Part shown: positions 20,496 through 28,710 of the stretch, piece after piece
Layout of the letters: each line of letters starts with the position of its first letter
Position numbering within the stretch: position 1 is the first letter of the stretch
Source of the DNA: a virus
IMG/VR virus record: IMGVR_UViG_3300023115_000010
Location: 23,752-87,751 of that record
DNA length: 64,000 bases
Strand: one strand, 5' to 3'
The notes under the pieces: model-generated
What the model was told of the DNA's origin: nothing
The model's database searches: none
Seen by the model: the letters and a program-made list of their open reading frames with translations, nothing else
Position numbers and translations under genes: made by a program

Positions 20496-20520
20496 CAAAT
20501 ATATGCGATCAATGTAATAT
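20492..20520 (+). promoter_or_regulatory. Sigma70-like promoter placing the ATG at +1
   Basis: TTGACA at 20492-20497, 17 nt, TAATAT at 20515-20520, then only AACTT before the ATG at 20526. Transcription should begin at or next to the start codon, and there is no room for a ribosome site. Confidence 0.65.
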
Positions 20521-20525
20521 AACTT

Positions 20526-21035
20526 ATGCGAAAAAAGTTATTGATTGTCGGACACGGTAGACATGGTAAAGATACAGTCTGCGAAATATTAAGAGATAAA
20601 CACGGATATAGTTTTGAAAGTAGTAGTGCATTTTGTTCTAAACTGTTCATCTATGATATGTTAAAAAAGAAGTATAACTATACTTCGGAAGAAGAATGTT
20701 ATAAAGACAGACACAATCATAGAGCAGAATGGTATAATGCTATTTGTGATTATAACTATCCTGATGCTGCAAAACTTGGTAGAGAAATATTTAAAGCACA
20801 CGATATTTACTGTGGTTTGCGTAATAAACGTGAATTTTTTGCAATGAAAAATACTGGTGTTTTTGATTATGCTATCTGGGTGGATCGAGGTGATCATTTG
20901 CCACCAGAATCAAAAGACTCAATGAGTATTGAACCGTGGATGGCAGACTATCATATTGACAACAATGGAACAGTTGATGATCTAGAGTTTTGGGTAACAG
21001 ATTTAATATTTTTCTTACATAATAGACGTACTTAA
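20526..21035 (+). CDS. P-loop deoxynucleotide kinase-like protein
   Basis: The product has 169 residues. A Walker A motif (GHGRHGKDT, residues 9-17) opens the protein, followed by helices with YNYPDAAKLGREIFKAHDIY and a late DYAIWVDRGD strand. This matches the phage dNMP-kinase-like group (T4 gp1 fold class) that phosphorylates deoxynucleoside monophosphates for DNA synthesis, although the exact substrate is not readable. It is a lone gene between gp13 and the sheath operon, closed by a hairpin at 21039-21059. Its promoter is sigma70-like, unlike its late neighbours, so it is likely expressed early. A leaderless mRNA is predicted. Confidence 0.7.
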   Translation: MRKKLLIVGHGRHGKDTVCEILRDKHGYSFESSSAFCSKLFIYDMLKKKYNYTSEEECYKDRHNHRAEWYNAICDYNYPDAAKLGREIFKAHDIYCGLRNKREFFAMKNTGVFDYAIWVDRGDHLPPESKDSMSIEPWMADYHIDNNGTVDDLEFWVTDLIFFLHNRRT

Positions 21036-21038
21036 CCG

Positions 21039-21059
21039 CTAAAAACCGGTGGTTTTTAG
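21039..21059 (+). terminator. Hairpin after the kinase gene
   Basis: CTAAAAACC / GGTTTTTAG form a perfect 9-bp stem with a GGT loop just after the stop codon. The U-run lies in the stem itself; there is no extra T-tract, so efficiency is uncertain. Confidence 0.55.
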
Positions 21060-21068
21060 GATTACCTG

Positions 21069-21076
21069 CTAAATAT
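21069..21076 (+). promoter_or_regulatory. Late promoter core for the sheath gene
   Basis: CTAAATAT, 30 nt before the sheath ATG. The predicted leader of about 25 nt carries AAGGAG. Confidence 0.6.
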
Positions 21077-21105
21077 TACTATAAGCATCCTTAAGGAGAA
21101 TAATA

Positions 21106-24100
21106 ATGGCAGGATTGACATCACCAGGTGTTCAGGTCTCAGTAATAGACGAGAGTTTCTACACTCCGGCTGAACCAGGCACAACACCGCTTATCTTTGT
21201 AGCAACAAAGGAAAATAAATCAAATCCAGGCGGTACGGGTATAGCGCCTGGTACAACAAAAGCCAATGCAGGTAAAGTTTATGTGATGAGTTCACAAAGA
21301 GAGCTTGCAGAGACTTTTGGTGATCCACTATTTTATACCGACGAAAATAACAACAGTATTCACGGCGGCGAACAAAACGAATATGGTCTACAAGCTGCAT
21401 ACTCATATTTAGGTGTAGCAAACAGAGCATATATTGTTCGTGCAGATCTTGACTTAGATGGTGTTACAGCAAGTGCAACAGCAACAGCAGGAAAATCAGC
21501 AGACGGTGCATATTGGTTTGATACAAATGATTCAAACTATGGTATGTTTGAATGGAATGGCGAGGCAGCAACAACTACAGGCGGTCAAGCATTTACACTA
21601 ATCACTCCTATTGTAATCACAGATACAACAAAAGTTGTTGATTATACAGGCGAAGATTATACACCAAAAGGTTCTGTTGGTATCAACGGAGATTACGCAG
21701 TTGTTGCAGTAACAACAACAAATAAACTATGGTACAAAAATAGCACAGGTGTATGGGTTGAAGTAGGTTCAACTGAATGGAGAGCAAGTCATCCGTTCTT
21801 AAAAGGCGTAAATAATAACCCAACTGTAACAGCAGGTAAAACCATTACAGTTGATTTAGGTTCAGACTCAACTGGTATACAAACAGATATTGTAATGTCA
21901 GGTACAACACTTACTGACGTTGTAAGCGATATTAACGGTGCAGGCGTTGGCGGTTTAACAGCAAAAGCTGTAAACGGTTACTTGCATATTTTCTACACAG
22001 GTGCACAAGCAGATACTGTAGCAATATATGGTGATGACGCAACACTTGATGCACTAGGATTACCAGCAGATGGCGCAGAACGTGCACTTCCAAAACTAGC
22101 TATTGCTGCACACACAGCAGTACCAGAATGGAAATCAACTGATACAACACCAAGACCAACAGGTAGTGTTTGGTTCAAAACAACTACACCAAACAGTGGT
22201 GCAAATATCTTAGTTAAAACATACAATGCAACCGCAGACGAGTGGAGCGAAGTAGAGGCTCCTATCTATGCAAACAACCACACTGCATTAAAAGAACTTG
22301 ACAGCACAGGTGGCGGAGCAAATCTTGCAGTTGGCGCATTATATGTAATGTCAAATACATCAGAAGCAACAGATGCATTAGCAAACTTTAAAATCTTTAG
22401 AAGAGCAAATGCAGGTGCAACAACAATCACAAGTGCAGTTGTTGGCACAGGTACTTTTGGTGGAGCAACATACTCGTTTACATTACAAGAAACAAGAAAA
22501 AATAGTGCAGCATTAACAAACGCAACTGTATCTTGGACAGCAACAGGTGTAGCAGCCGACGCAGAAGCACTTGCATCAGCTATTAACGCATCAGGACTTA
22601 CAAATGTAAGAGCAAGTGTAACTTCAGATAATAGAGTTACAATTTCACACAATATAGGTGGTGATATCCGTATCACAGATACAGACGGTTCTATTGGAAC
22701 AATCTTTACACCATATGTTGCAACAAACACAGCAAGCACTAAAAACTTGTTCTATAAACCAGGTACTGATTCAAGTTCTAGCCCGCTAGAGTATCTTGCA
22801 AGTAACTGGGATGTATTAACATACACTGCAAAAGACGGTGAGCCAACAACTACACCAGCAGATGGCGCATTATGGTACAGCAGTGTTGTTGATGAAGTTG
22901 ATATCATGGTACACGATGGAACTAACTGGAAAGGATATAAGAACGAATATGCTGATATGAGTCCAGATGGTCCTATTGTTTCTGCATCGGAGCCAACTGA
23001 GCAATCAGATAAATCTGCATTAGTTGACGGAGATATCTGGGTAAGCACAGCCGATTTAGAAAACTATCCAATGATCTATAGATACAATGGAACAAGTAGC
23101 AAATGGGTTCTGCTAGATAAAACAGATCAAACTACAGAAAACGGTGTGCTATTTGATGATGCTCGTTACAATACAGCAGGCGCAAATAGCGACGAAGAAG
23201 GTACGATTGCAGATCTACTTACAAGCGATTACTTAGATCCAGATGCTCCAGATCCAGCACTATATCCAAAAGGCATGATTCTTTGGAATCTACGTAGAAG
23301 CGGATTTAATGTCAAACGCTTTGAGCGTAACTACATTGATGTAGATGGCGAAAATGCTCGTCAGAGTGATGAAAGCATGGCAGGATATCATCCACATCGT
23401 TGGGTAACTGAATCAGCAAACAACCTAGATGGTTCGGGTAGTTTTGGACGTAATGCACAACGTAAAGTTGTAGTACAAGCACTACAGGCAGCAGTCAACA
23501 ACAATGACGATATCCGTGATGATGAAAGAAATGTGTTTAACTTAATTGCATCGCCTGGTTATCCAGAACTAATCGGTGAAATGATTACACTGAATACTGA
23601 TAGAGGACTAACGGCATTTGTTGTAGGCGACTCACCAATGAGACTAGCAAGTGATACAACATCACTAAGCGAGTGGGCAACAAACAAAAATCTTTCGGCA
23701 GAAGATGATAAAAATGGCCTAGTAACTAGTGACGAATATTTGGGTGTTTACTATCCAAGTGGATTCACAAGTGACAATGCAGGTAATAATATTGTTGTTC
23801 CAGCATCGCACATTGCACTGCGTACTATTGCACTTAATGACCAAGTTGCTTATCCATGGTTTGCACCAGCAGGTACAAGACGTGGTGGCGTAACTAACGC
23901 TACTGCAACAGGTTACATTAATGGCGAAGGCGAGTTTGTAAGCATTGCACTAAATGAAGGACAAAGAAATATCCTTTATGAAAACAATGTTAACCCTATC
24001 ACTTTCCTAAATGGCGCAGGTTTAGTAGTTTACGGACAAAAAACTCGTGCAAGAAATGCAAGTGCATTAGACAGAGTTAACGTAGCAAGATTGGTTGTTT

Positions 24101-24387
24101 ACTTACGTGGACAACTTAAGAAACTTGCAAAACCTTACATCTTTGAACCAAATGATAAGTTTACAAGAGACGAGATTAAGGCAGCAGCAGAAAGTCTAAT
24201 GTTAGAACTACAAAGTTTAAGAGCTATACAAGACTTCTTGGTAGTTTGTGATACAACAAACAACACACCAGCAAGAATTGATAGAAACGAACTTTATGTA
24301 GACATTGCAATCGAACCAACAAAGGCAGTAGAGTTTATTTACATTCCGCTACGCCTTAAAAACACAGGAGAGATTTCAGGACTATAA
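21106..24387 (+). CDS. 18: Tail sheath protein, gp18-like, with a large inserted region
   Basis: The product has 1093 residues; T4 gp18 has 659. The N-terminus (SPGVQVSVIDES, then AYSYLGVANRAYIVRAD) and the C-terminal third (NNDDIRDDERNVFNLIASPG, PWFAPAGTRRGGV, VYGQKTRARNASALDRVNV, VEFIYIPLRLKNTGEISGL) are typical of contractile sheaths. Residues from about 125 to 660 are an insertion with roughly five aromatic hairpin modules such as GALWYSS...VHDGTNWKGY and GDIWVST...YRYNGTSSKW. Such insertions sit on the outer face of the tail. AAGGAG lies well spaced before the ATG, and a late promoter core lies 30 nt upstream. The protein contracts around the tube (gene at 24456) to drive it through the envelope. 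Confidence 0.92.
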   Translation: MAGLTSPGVQVSVIDESFYTPAEPGTTPLIFVATKENKSNPGGTGIAPGTTKANAGKVYVMSSQRELAETFGDPLFYTDENNNSIHGGEQNEYGLQAAYSYLGVANRAYIVRADLDLDGVTASATATAGKSADGAYWFDTNDSNYGMFEWNGEAATTTGGQAFTLITPIVITDTTKVVDYTGEDYTPKGSVGINGDYAVVAVTTTNKLWYKNSTGVWVEVGSTEWRASHPFLKGVNNNPTVTAGKTITVDLGSDSTGIQTDIVMSGTTLTDVVSDINGAGVGGLTAKAVNGYLHIFYTGAQADTVAIYGDDATLDALGLPADGAERALPKLAIAAHTAVPEWKSTDTTPRPTGSVWFKTTTPNSGANILVKTYNATADEWSEVEAPIYANNHTALKELDSTGGGANLAVGALYVMSNTSEATDALANFKIFRRANAGATTITSAVVGTGTFGGATYSFTLQETRKNSAALTNATVSWTATGVAADAEALASAINASGLTNVRASVTSDNRVTISHNIGGDIRITDTDGSIGTIFTPYVATNTASTKNLFYKPGTDSSSSPLEYLASNWDVLTYTAKDGEPTTTPADGALWYSSVVDEVDIMVHDGTNWKGYKNEYADMSPDGPIVSASEPTEQSDKSALVDGDIWVSTADLENYPMIYRYNGTSSKWVLLDKTDQTTENGVLFDDARYNTAGANSDEEGTIADLLTSDYLDPDAPDPALYPKGMILWNLRRSGFNVKRFERNYIDVDGENARQSDESMAGYHPHRWVTESANNLDGSGSFGRNAQRKVVVQALQAAVNNNDDIRDDERNVFNLIASPGYPELIGEMITLNTDRGLTAFVVGDSPMRLASDTTSLSEWATNKNLSAEDDKNGLVTSDEYLGVYYPSGFTSDNAGNNIVVPASHIALRTIALNDQVAYPWFAPAGTRRGGVTNATATGYINGEGEFVSIALNEGQRNILYENNVNPITFLNGAGLVVYGQKTRARNASALDRVNVARLVVYLRGQLKKLAKPYIFEPNDKFTRDEIKAAAESLMLELQSLRAIQDFLVVCDTTNNTPARIDRNELYVDIAIEPTKAVEFIYIPLRLKNTGEISGL

Positions 24388-24397
24388 TATCATTAAA

Positions 24398-24423
24398 TAG
24401 GGGGTTTATAAAAGAACCCCCTA
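24398..24423 (+). terminator. Hairpin terminator between sheath and tube genes
   Basis: TAGGGGGTT / AACCCCCTA, a 9-bp stem with an 8-nt loop, lies just after the sheath stop. No T-tract follows; it may lower read-through or stabilise the sheath mRNA. Confidence 0.55.
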
Positions 24424-24427
24424 ATAT

Positions 24428-24436
24428 GATAAATAC
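24428..24436 (+). promoter_or_regulatory. Late promoter core for the tail tube gene
   Basis: GATAAATAC lies just beyond the hairpin. The leader carries AGGAG at 24445-24449, seven nt before the ATG. Confidence 0.68.
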
Positions 24437-24455
24437 TTTTGAATAGGAGTAAAAT

Positions 24456-25064
24456 ATGTCAATAGGTTTAAACAAAATCACAGTACCTAATGCAGGAGCA
24501 AATAGTAACGAAGGTTTACTAATGCCAAAGCTACAATATCGCTTCCGTGTTAGACTCATTAACTTTGGTACAGGTACACCACCTAACTATGAACTTACAA
24601 AGCAAGTTATCGATGTAACTAGGCCAAACTTAACATTTGAAAACATGCCAATTGAAATATACAACTCAAAAGTTAACCTTGCAGGTAAGCACACATGGAG
24701 CCCTGTAACACTTAACTTGAGAGATGATGTTTCAAACAATGTGCAAGCTGCTGTGTCTGCACAGATACAGAAACAGTTTGACTTTGCAGAACAAGCTGCA
24801 CCAGTTTCAGGACAAGACTACAAGTTTAGAATGGACATTGACATTCTAGATGGCGGCAATGGTGCAATCGAAGAAAGAACACTAGATACATGGGCACTAT
24901 TTGGTTGCTACGTAACAGAAGTTAACTACAATACTTTAGCATACGCAAACAACGATCCAGTATCTATCACACTTAACATCCAGTATGATAACGCTATCCA
25001 AAATCCAGCAGATGTAACAATCGACGGACCTTTAACAAACAATACGACAGGGGTAGGCGGCTAA
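24456..25064 (+). CDS. 19: Tail tube protein, gp19-like
   Basis: The product has 202 residues, a little longer than the T4 tube protein (163). The motifs LQYRFRVRLINFG, VTRPNLTFENMPIEIYNSK, WSPVTLNLRDDVSNNVQAAV, KFRMDIDILDGGNG and WALFGCYVTEVNYNTLAYAN are those of T4-type tube subunits, which stack as hexameric rings to form the DNA conduit. It has its own late promoter and a strong ribosome site and is closed by a canonical terminator, which fits a high-copy structural protein. It follows the sheath gene, the usual T4 order. Confidence 0.92.
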   Translation: MSIGLNKITVPNAGANSNEGLLMPKLQYRFRVRLINFGTGTPPNYELTKQVIDVTRPNLTFENMPIEIYNSKVNLAGKHTWSPVTLNLRDDVSNNVQAAVSAQIQKQFDFAEQAAPVSGQDYKFRMDIDILDGGNGAIEERTLDTWALFGCYVTEVNYNTLAYANNDPVSITLNIQYDNAIQNPADVTIDGPLTNNTTGVGG

Positions 25065-25089
25065 AGTTTTACAAAACTATTGGCATTTT

Positions 25090-25118
25090 AAAAAGCAAGG
25101 ATTTTTCCTTGCTTTTTT
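25090..25118 (+). terminator. Rho-independent terminator after gp19
   Basis: AAAAAGCAAGG / CCTTGCTTTTT, an 11-bp stem with a 6-nt loop and a T-run continuing into it. Confidence 0.85.
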
Positions 25119-25142
25119 ATTTTATGGGTACTTTATTAATAA

Positions 25143-25151
25143 GATAAATAC
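25143..25151 (+). promoter_or_regulatory. Late promoter core abutting the ATG at 25155
   Basis: GATAAATAC; the TAAATA core ends at 25150 and the ATG starts 4 nt later. There is no ribosome site, so a leaderless transcript is predicted. Confidence 0.68.
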
Positions 25152-25154
25152 ATT

Positions 25155-26186
25155 ATGGGAATATTCGACGGTCTTTTTGCAAACAACGTAACAGGTAGTA
25201 CACTACGTGATTATCAACACGCTTCGAGAGTGTTTGTTGACAATAATATGCGTTTGGCTCCAAAACTAAAACATCTTTATCATGTAGTTTTAAACATAAA
25301 TCCTAATATTACTATTACAACAAACGGTCTTGATAATGTTGCAAAAAGAGAAATCAATCTCTTGGTTAAACAGTGTGACTTACCAGGTTACCAAATGCGA
25401 ACAGAAACACTTAACCAATATAATAGAAAAAAAGTTATACAAACAGGTGTACAATACGATCCTATTAATATGACATGGCATGACGATAGTGCAAATCTTA
25501 CAAACTTTTTGTGGCAAAAATATTTTGAATATTATTATTCAGATGCTTCTCATAACTACGATACTTCACCTGTTGTTACAGATCCAGCATATTTAAGAAC
25601 ATCGCAAGGTTTAAATACTGGATATAGTAATGGGGATGTGATGGCGTATAAGTTTGGTTTAGATAGACCTGGAAAAACAGACAACTTTTTTACTAGTATT
25701 CAAATATTCCAACTACACACTCAAACTTTGCAACCAACTTCTACAAGTTTTACTTTAATAAATCCACTTATTGATAGTTGGGATCACGACGAAGTAAATA
25801 GCGAAGGATCAGAGTTTAAAACAAATAGAATGCGTTTAAGCTATGAAGCTGTAGTAATGGATTCAAACATAACAGACCCGGGCAACATTCCTGCGGGTTT
25901 TGGAGATTTTAAGTACGACCAAACTCCAAGTCCTTTAGGACAAGCAACAACAACAAGTCCATTAAGTGGAAGAAATGCACCTCTAAAAGGATCGCAGCAG
26001 TTACAAACAAACTCAAACTTATTTGGTTCTAATGTTGTTGTAAATGCAGCAAATATTTTGCAAAATCCAGGTAGTATAGAAAATGCAGTTGAAAACGTTG
26101 TTAGCGGCACTATAGCAGATATTGTTTTTCCTAATAATCAAACTGCACAAAACATTACACAAGCTGTAATCAAAAGGTTTTTATAA
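25155..26186 (+). CDS. Tail-tube/baseplate tube-initiator-like virion protein
   Basis: The product has 343 residues. The central part (KREINLLVKQCDLPGYQMRT, VQYDPINMTWHDD, NLTNFLWQKYFEYYYSDA) has the layout of tube-fold proteins of T4-like phages, close in plan to gp54/gp48, the baseplate proteins that start tube assembly. It is longer and less regular than gp19, and its C-terminus is low-complexity and Asn-rich (SNLFGSNVVVNAANILQN). It lies between the tube gene and head-completion genes. Either tube initiator or another tail-end protein is possible; the gp54 assignment is tentative. Start choice: the ATG is 4 nt after a late-promoter core. Confidence 0.6.
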   Translation: MGIFDGLFANNVTGSTLRDYQHASRVFVDNNMRLAPKLKHLYHVVLNINPNITITTNGLDNVAKREINLLVKQCDLPGYQMRTETLNQYNRKKVIQTGVQYDPINMTWHDDSANLTNFLWQKYFEYYYSDASHNYDTSPVVTDPAYLRTSQGLNTGYSNGDVMAYKFGLDRPGKTDNFFTSIQIFQLHTQTLQPTSTSFTLINPLIDSWDHDEVNSEGSEFKTNRMRLSYEAVVMDSNITDPGNIPAGFGDFKYDQTPSPLGQATTTSPLSGRNAPLKGSQQLQTNSNLFGSNVVVNAANILQNPGSIENAVENVVSGTIADIVFPNNQTAQNITQAVIKRFL

Positions 26187-26552
26187 ATGAGCTACGAAAC
26201 TACGTTAACAAATAATGATAGTGCAAAGTCCACTAAAAGTTTTTTTACAAACTATGGAAAAGATAGTATCAACTTTGCAAGTAATGATGTAGATGCAGTT
26301 GTTTCTTTTTTTGTATCAAAAGGATTTGAAAAATCAGCAGCTATAAGTACAGGGACTTTGATTTTAAATCAAGCTAAAGCCGAAGGCAGACCTGTATTTG
26401 AAATCATAGAAACATTAAAAAATCTAGATAAAGTAAAACTAAACGAACTTGTTACAGCTATTTTAAATACAAATAGAAATAAAATCAGCATACTTGGATT
26501 TAGACAAACACCTTCTAATACTTCATTAGAAGAAAGGAATATCGTTGATTAA
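26187..26552 (+). CDS. Conserved small T4-like phage protein, unknown function
   Basis: The product has 121 residues. It has a helical middle (DVDAVVSFFVSKGFEKSAAI, IIETLKNLDKVKLNELV) and a C-terminal NRNKISILGFRQTPS segment that I associate with a family found near head-completion and tail genes of marine T4-like phages; its role is unknown. It starts immediately after the upstream stop (TAA then ATG) and its own TAA overlaps the ATG of the gp4-like gene, so it is in a coupled unit with virion genes. A virion-assembly role is inferred only from position. Confidence 0.65.
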   Translation: MSYETTLTNNDSAKSTKSFFTNYGKDSINFASNDVDAVVSFFVSKGFEKSAAISTGTLILNQAKAEGRPVFEIIETLKNLDKVKLNELVTAILNTNRNKISILGFRQTPSNTSLEERNIVD

Positions 26553-26989
26553 TGGCAAAGTATGCACAAGGCAAGTTTTCACCAAAAAATCCTGACAAAT
26601 ATATAGGTGGGCGAACTCCAACATATAGAAGTAGTTGGGAGTTTGCTTTTATGAAATTTTGTGACGAACATCCTAGTGTAACAAAATGGGCCAGTGAAGC
26701 AATAAAGATTCCATACAGAAACCCTTTTACAGGTAAACATACAATATATGTTCCTGATTTTTTTATTGCATATGTAAATGCAAATGGTGAACAAAGAGCT
26801 GAACTAATCGAAGTAAAGCCTAGTAATCAAATGACAATGGAAAATGCTGGACGTAGTAAAAAGAATCAAGCACATGTATTATTAAATCATGCTAAATGGT
26901 CAGCTGCTCAAGCATATTGTAAACAAAACAAAATTACATTTAGAGTTGTAACAGAACAAGATATTTTCCATACAGGTCGTAGAGGATAA
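26552..26989 (+). CDS. 4: Head completion protein, gp4-like nuclease fold
   Basis: The product has 145 residues. It shares with T4 gp4 (also called gp50/4) the segments KYIGGRTPTYRSSWEFAFMK, FCDEHPSVTKWASEAIKIPY and HAKWSAAQAYCKQNKITFRV. Between them VPDFFIAY and LIEVKP give a PD-(D/E)xK-type nuclease core (Asp, then Glu-x-Lys). In T4, gp4 acts with gp2 to finish and cap the DNA-filled head. The ATG overlaps the upstream stop. The following terminase small-subunit gene has its own late promoter core, which overlaps the stop codon of this gene. Confidence 0.85.
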   Translation: MAKYAQGKFSPKNPDKYIGGRTPTYRSSWEFAFMKFCDEHPSVTKWASEAIKIPYRNPFTGKHTIYVPDFFIAYVNANGEQRAELIEVKPSNQMTMENAGRSKKNQAHVLLNHAKWSAAQAYCKQNKITFRVVTEQDIFHTGRRG

Positions 26990-26993
26990 ATAA
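26985..26993 (+). promoter_or_regulatory. Late promoter core for the gp16 gene
   Basis: GATAAATAA at the end of the gp4-like gene, about 25 nt before the ATG at 27018. The leader TATAACGGATAATACT resembles that of the next gene. Confidence 0.55.
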
Positions 26994-27017
26994 TATTAGT
27001 ATATAACGGATAATACT

Positions 27018-27500
27018 ATGACAAAAAAACTAGAAAATCTATTTGATTTGCCTGAAAACAAAGAAATAATAGAAAAAGAAAAAGTTGCTCCACAAGCTCT
27101 TCCTGCTTCTGAAGAAACATTAAGAGATATAGAAGAACTTGACAAGATTGCTGCTGCATTACCACAAGTAAAAGGCTTAGGAGAACTTGCTGATAAAGAA
27201 CTTAATGAAGTAGCAGATAAAGCAATGCAAGCATATGACGATTTAATGGACTTAGGTATGAATGTTGAAAGTCGTTATAGTGGACGTGTGTTTGAAGTTG
27301 CAGGTAATATGTTAAAAACAAACTTAGATGCAAAAGTTGCTAAACTAGATAAAAAACTCAAAATGGTTGAGCTACAACTTAAGAAACAAAAACTAGATGC
27401 AGATTCTGGAGACACAGATGGATTTACAAGCGGCGAGGGTTTTGTAGTAACTGATAGAAACAGTTTATTAGAAAGATTAAAGGGTGTAAGTGATAAATAA
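27018..27500 (+). CDS. 16: Terminase small subunit, gp16-like
   Basis: The product has 160 residues; T4 gp16 has 164. It shows the same plan: an N-terminal LENLFDLPE segment, a short acidic linker, a central helical hairpin (ELNEVADKAMQAYDDLMDLG, then YSGRVFEVAGNMLKTNLDAK) and a coiled coil, ending in a disordered tail (DGFTSGEGFVVTDRNSLLER). Small terminase rings recognise DNA and regulate the packaging motor gp17, whose gene lies 1.2 kb downstream. Sequence similarity is limited to layout, so the call rests partly on context. Confidence 0.7.
   Translation: MTKKLENLFDLPENKEIIEKEKVAPQALPASEETLRDIEELDKIAAALPQVKGLGELADKELNEVADKAMQAYDDLMDLGMNVESRYSGRVFEVAGNMLKTNLDAKVAKLDKKLKMVELQLKKQKLDADSGDTDGFTSGEGFVVTDRNSLLERLKGVSDK
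27492..27500 (+). promoter_or_regulatory. Late promoter core for the gene at 27520
   Basis: GATAAATAA overlaps the gp16 stop codon. The leader TGTATAACGGGATAGTACA resembles the gp16 leader (TATAACGG then ATA and TAC). Confidence 0.55.
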
Positions 27501-27519
27501 TGTATAACGGGATAGTACA

Positions 27520-28059
27520 ATGAACAGTATCAAAGAAATATTAAACGAAAGTCACAGAACATATCCTTGGAAAATTGGCATTGCTGGCGATCTTCCTGAA
27601 GGTTGTGAACAACAAATAAAAACATGTATGGAAAAATGGGCAGTTGCAAGTTGGTCAAAAGTCAAAAAAACACCTATTCAAGAACGTCCACTTGATTTTC
27701 CGCAACTTGAAAATATTGACGTGCATTACTGGGACGCAGAAGTACGTTATCCGAGCACAAGAGAATCTGTTCAAGAATACATTGCAATGTGTTGCGATGT
27801 ACCAGCAAGTCACATTATTGTAAGACATCCTGACGAACCACAAGAACAATATCAAGAAGTAAAAGACGAAAAAGAATATGAACCAATGTTAACACAGGAA
27901 GACATGGGCGGCGAAAGTGGTCAAGCAGACGTAGGCTCTACACGAGTAATGGATTTGCTTAAAGAACTAGAAAAAGCCAAAAAAGAAAATGGCGATAAAG
28001 ATTACAAAGCAGAAACACCTGCTGATGATAAAATGAATGATAAAGCTGTATTAAGCTAG
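27520..28059 (+). CDS. Conserved T4-like phage protein between terminase genes, unknown function
   Basis: The product has 179 residues. The N-terminal two thirds form a compact domain (YPWKIGIAGDLPEGCEQQIK, KTPIQERPLDFPQLENIDV, DVPASHIIVRHPDEPQEQY), and the C-terminal third is acidic and then a charged coiled coil (RVMDLLKELEKAKKENGDKD). I recognise it as a conserved protein of marine T4-like phages without an assigned role. Position between gp16 and gp17 and expression from a late promoter suggest packaging or head assembly (inference). Ten bp separate it from the next gene. Confidence 0.65.
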   Translation: MNSIKEILNESHRTYPWKIGIAGDLPEGCEQQIKTCMEKWAVASWSKVKKTPIQERPLDFPQLENIDVHYWDAEVRYPSTRESVQEYIAMCCDVPASHIIVRHPDEPQEQYQEVKDEKEYEPMLTQEDMGGESGQADVGSTRVMDLLKELEKAKKENGDKDYKAETPADDKMNDKAVLS

Positions 28060-28068
28060 GAGATTATT

Positions 28069-28653
28069 ATGGATAATGCAATGTTAAACATTTTGAAAGG
28101 ATTCGACAATGTTGAAAAGAAAACATTGCAGGAATCGGCTATTGCAGAATGTCCTCCAATGGGAATGGACAACGGCATGGCAGCACCAGGCGGTGAAATC
28201 AGTATTAAACTAGATGACACTGCACAAATGGCAAAAGTTTTAATGGCACTACAGGCAGTTACAAGCGGCAGTGTAAATGATGTGCAAGACGAACCTTCAA
28301 TGATGCCAGCACCAGAAGAAGTAGAAATGGAAGATTATGACAACGAGCCAGAAGAAGAATATATGGACACTGTAGATATGCTTCCAAGTGGTGATGATTT
28401 ACATCGCCAAAAAGACATGAAAGCAATAAGAGTAAAAGATCCTGCTGTAGAAACAGCATCTATTAAAGATCGTTTATGGGCAGCATTAACCGAAAAAAAG
28501 TCAACATGCAGTGAGTGTGGAAAGCCTAGCTACACTACACTGCCTGAAGAAAAACAAAAAGGCGTAGACGGCAAAGTATGCTGGAAAGGCTACAAGCGCA
28601 TGGGCACTAAGAAAAAAGGCGGTAAAACCGTAGACAACTGCGTTAAAATGTAA
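28069..28653 (+). CDS. Conserved phage protein with C-terminal Cys motif (CWKGY...NCVK), unknown function
   Basis: The product has 194 residues. The N-terminus is helical, the middle is very acidic and Met/Pro-rich (residues about 75-125), and the C-terminus holds CSECGKPSYT, VCWKGYKRMGTKKKGG and DNCVKM. That Cys-containing basic tail recurs at the end of several virion or prohead proteins in marine T4-like phages; it may bind zinc or be a processing or packaging tag. The upstream neighbour is also acidic at its end. AGGAG precedes the ATG, and a strong terminator follows. Function unknown. Confidence 0.65.
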   Translation: MDNAMLNILKGFDNVEKKTLQESAIAECPPMGMDNGMAAPGGEISIKLDDTAQMAKVLMALQAVTSGSVNDVQDEPSMMPAPEEVEMEDYDNEPEEEYMDTVDMLPSGDDLHRQKDMKAIRVKDPAVETASIKDRLWAALTEKKSTCSECGKPSYTTLPEEKQKGVDGKVCWKGYKRMGTKKKGGKTVDNCVKM

Positions 28654-28670
28654 ATATCCCCCAGAACTCA

Positions 28671-28697
28671 ATAGCGCCTTTGGGCGCTATTTTTTTG
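28671..28697 (+). terminator. Rho-independent terminator before gp17
   Basis: ATAGCGCC / GGCGCTAT, an 8-bp stem with a TTTG loop followed by seven T. The strongest terminator seen in the window. Confidence 0.9.
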
Positions 28698-28698
28698 A

Positions 28699-28706
28699 CT
28701 AAATAT
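28699..28706 (+). promoter_or_regulatory. Late promoter core abutting the gp17 ATG
   Basis: CTAAATAT; the core ends at 28705, then TTTTT and the ATG at 28711. No Shine-Dalgarno is possible, so a leaderless transcript is predicted. Confidence 0.65.
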
Positions 28707-28710
28707 TTTT

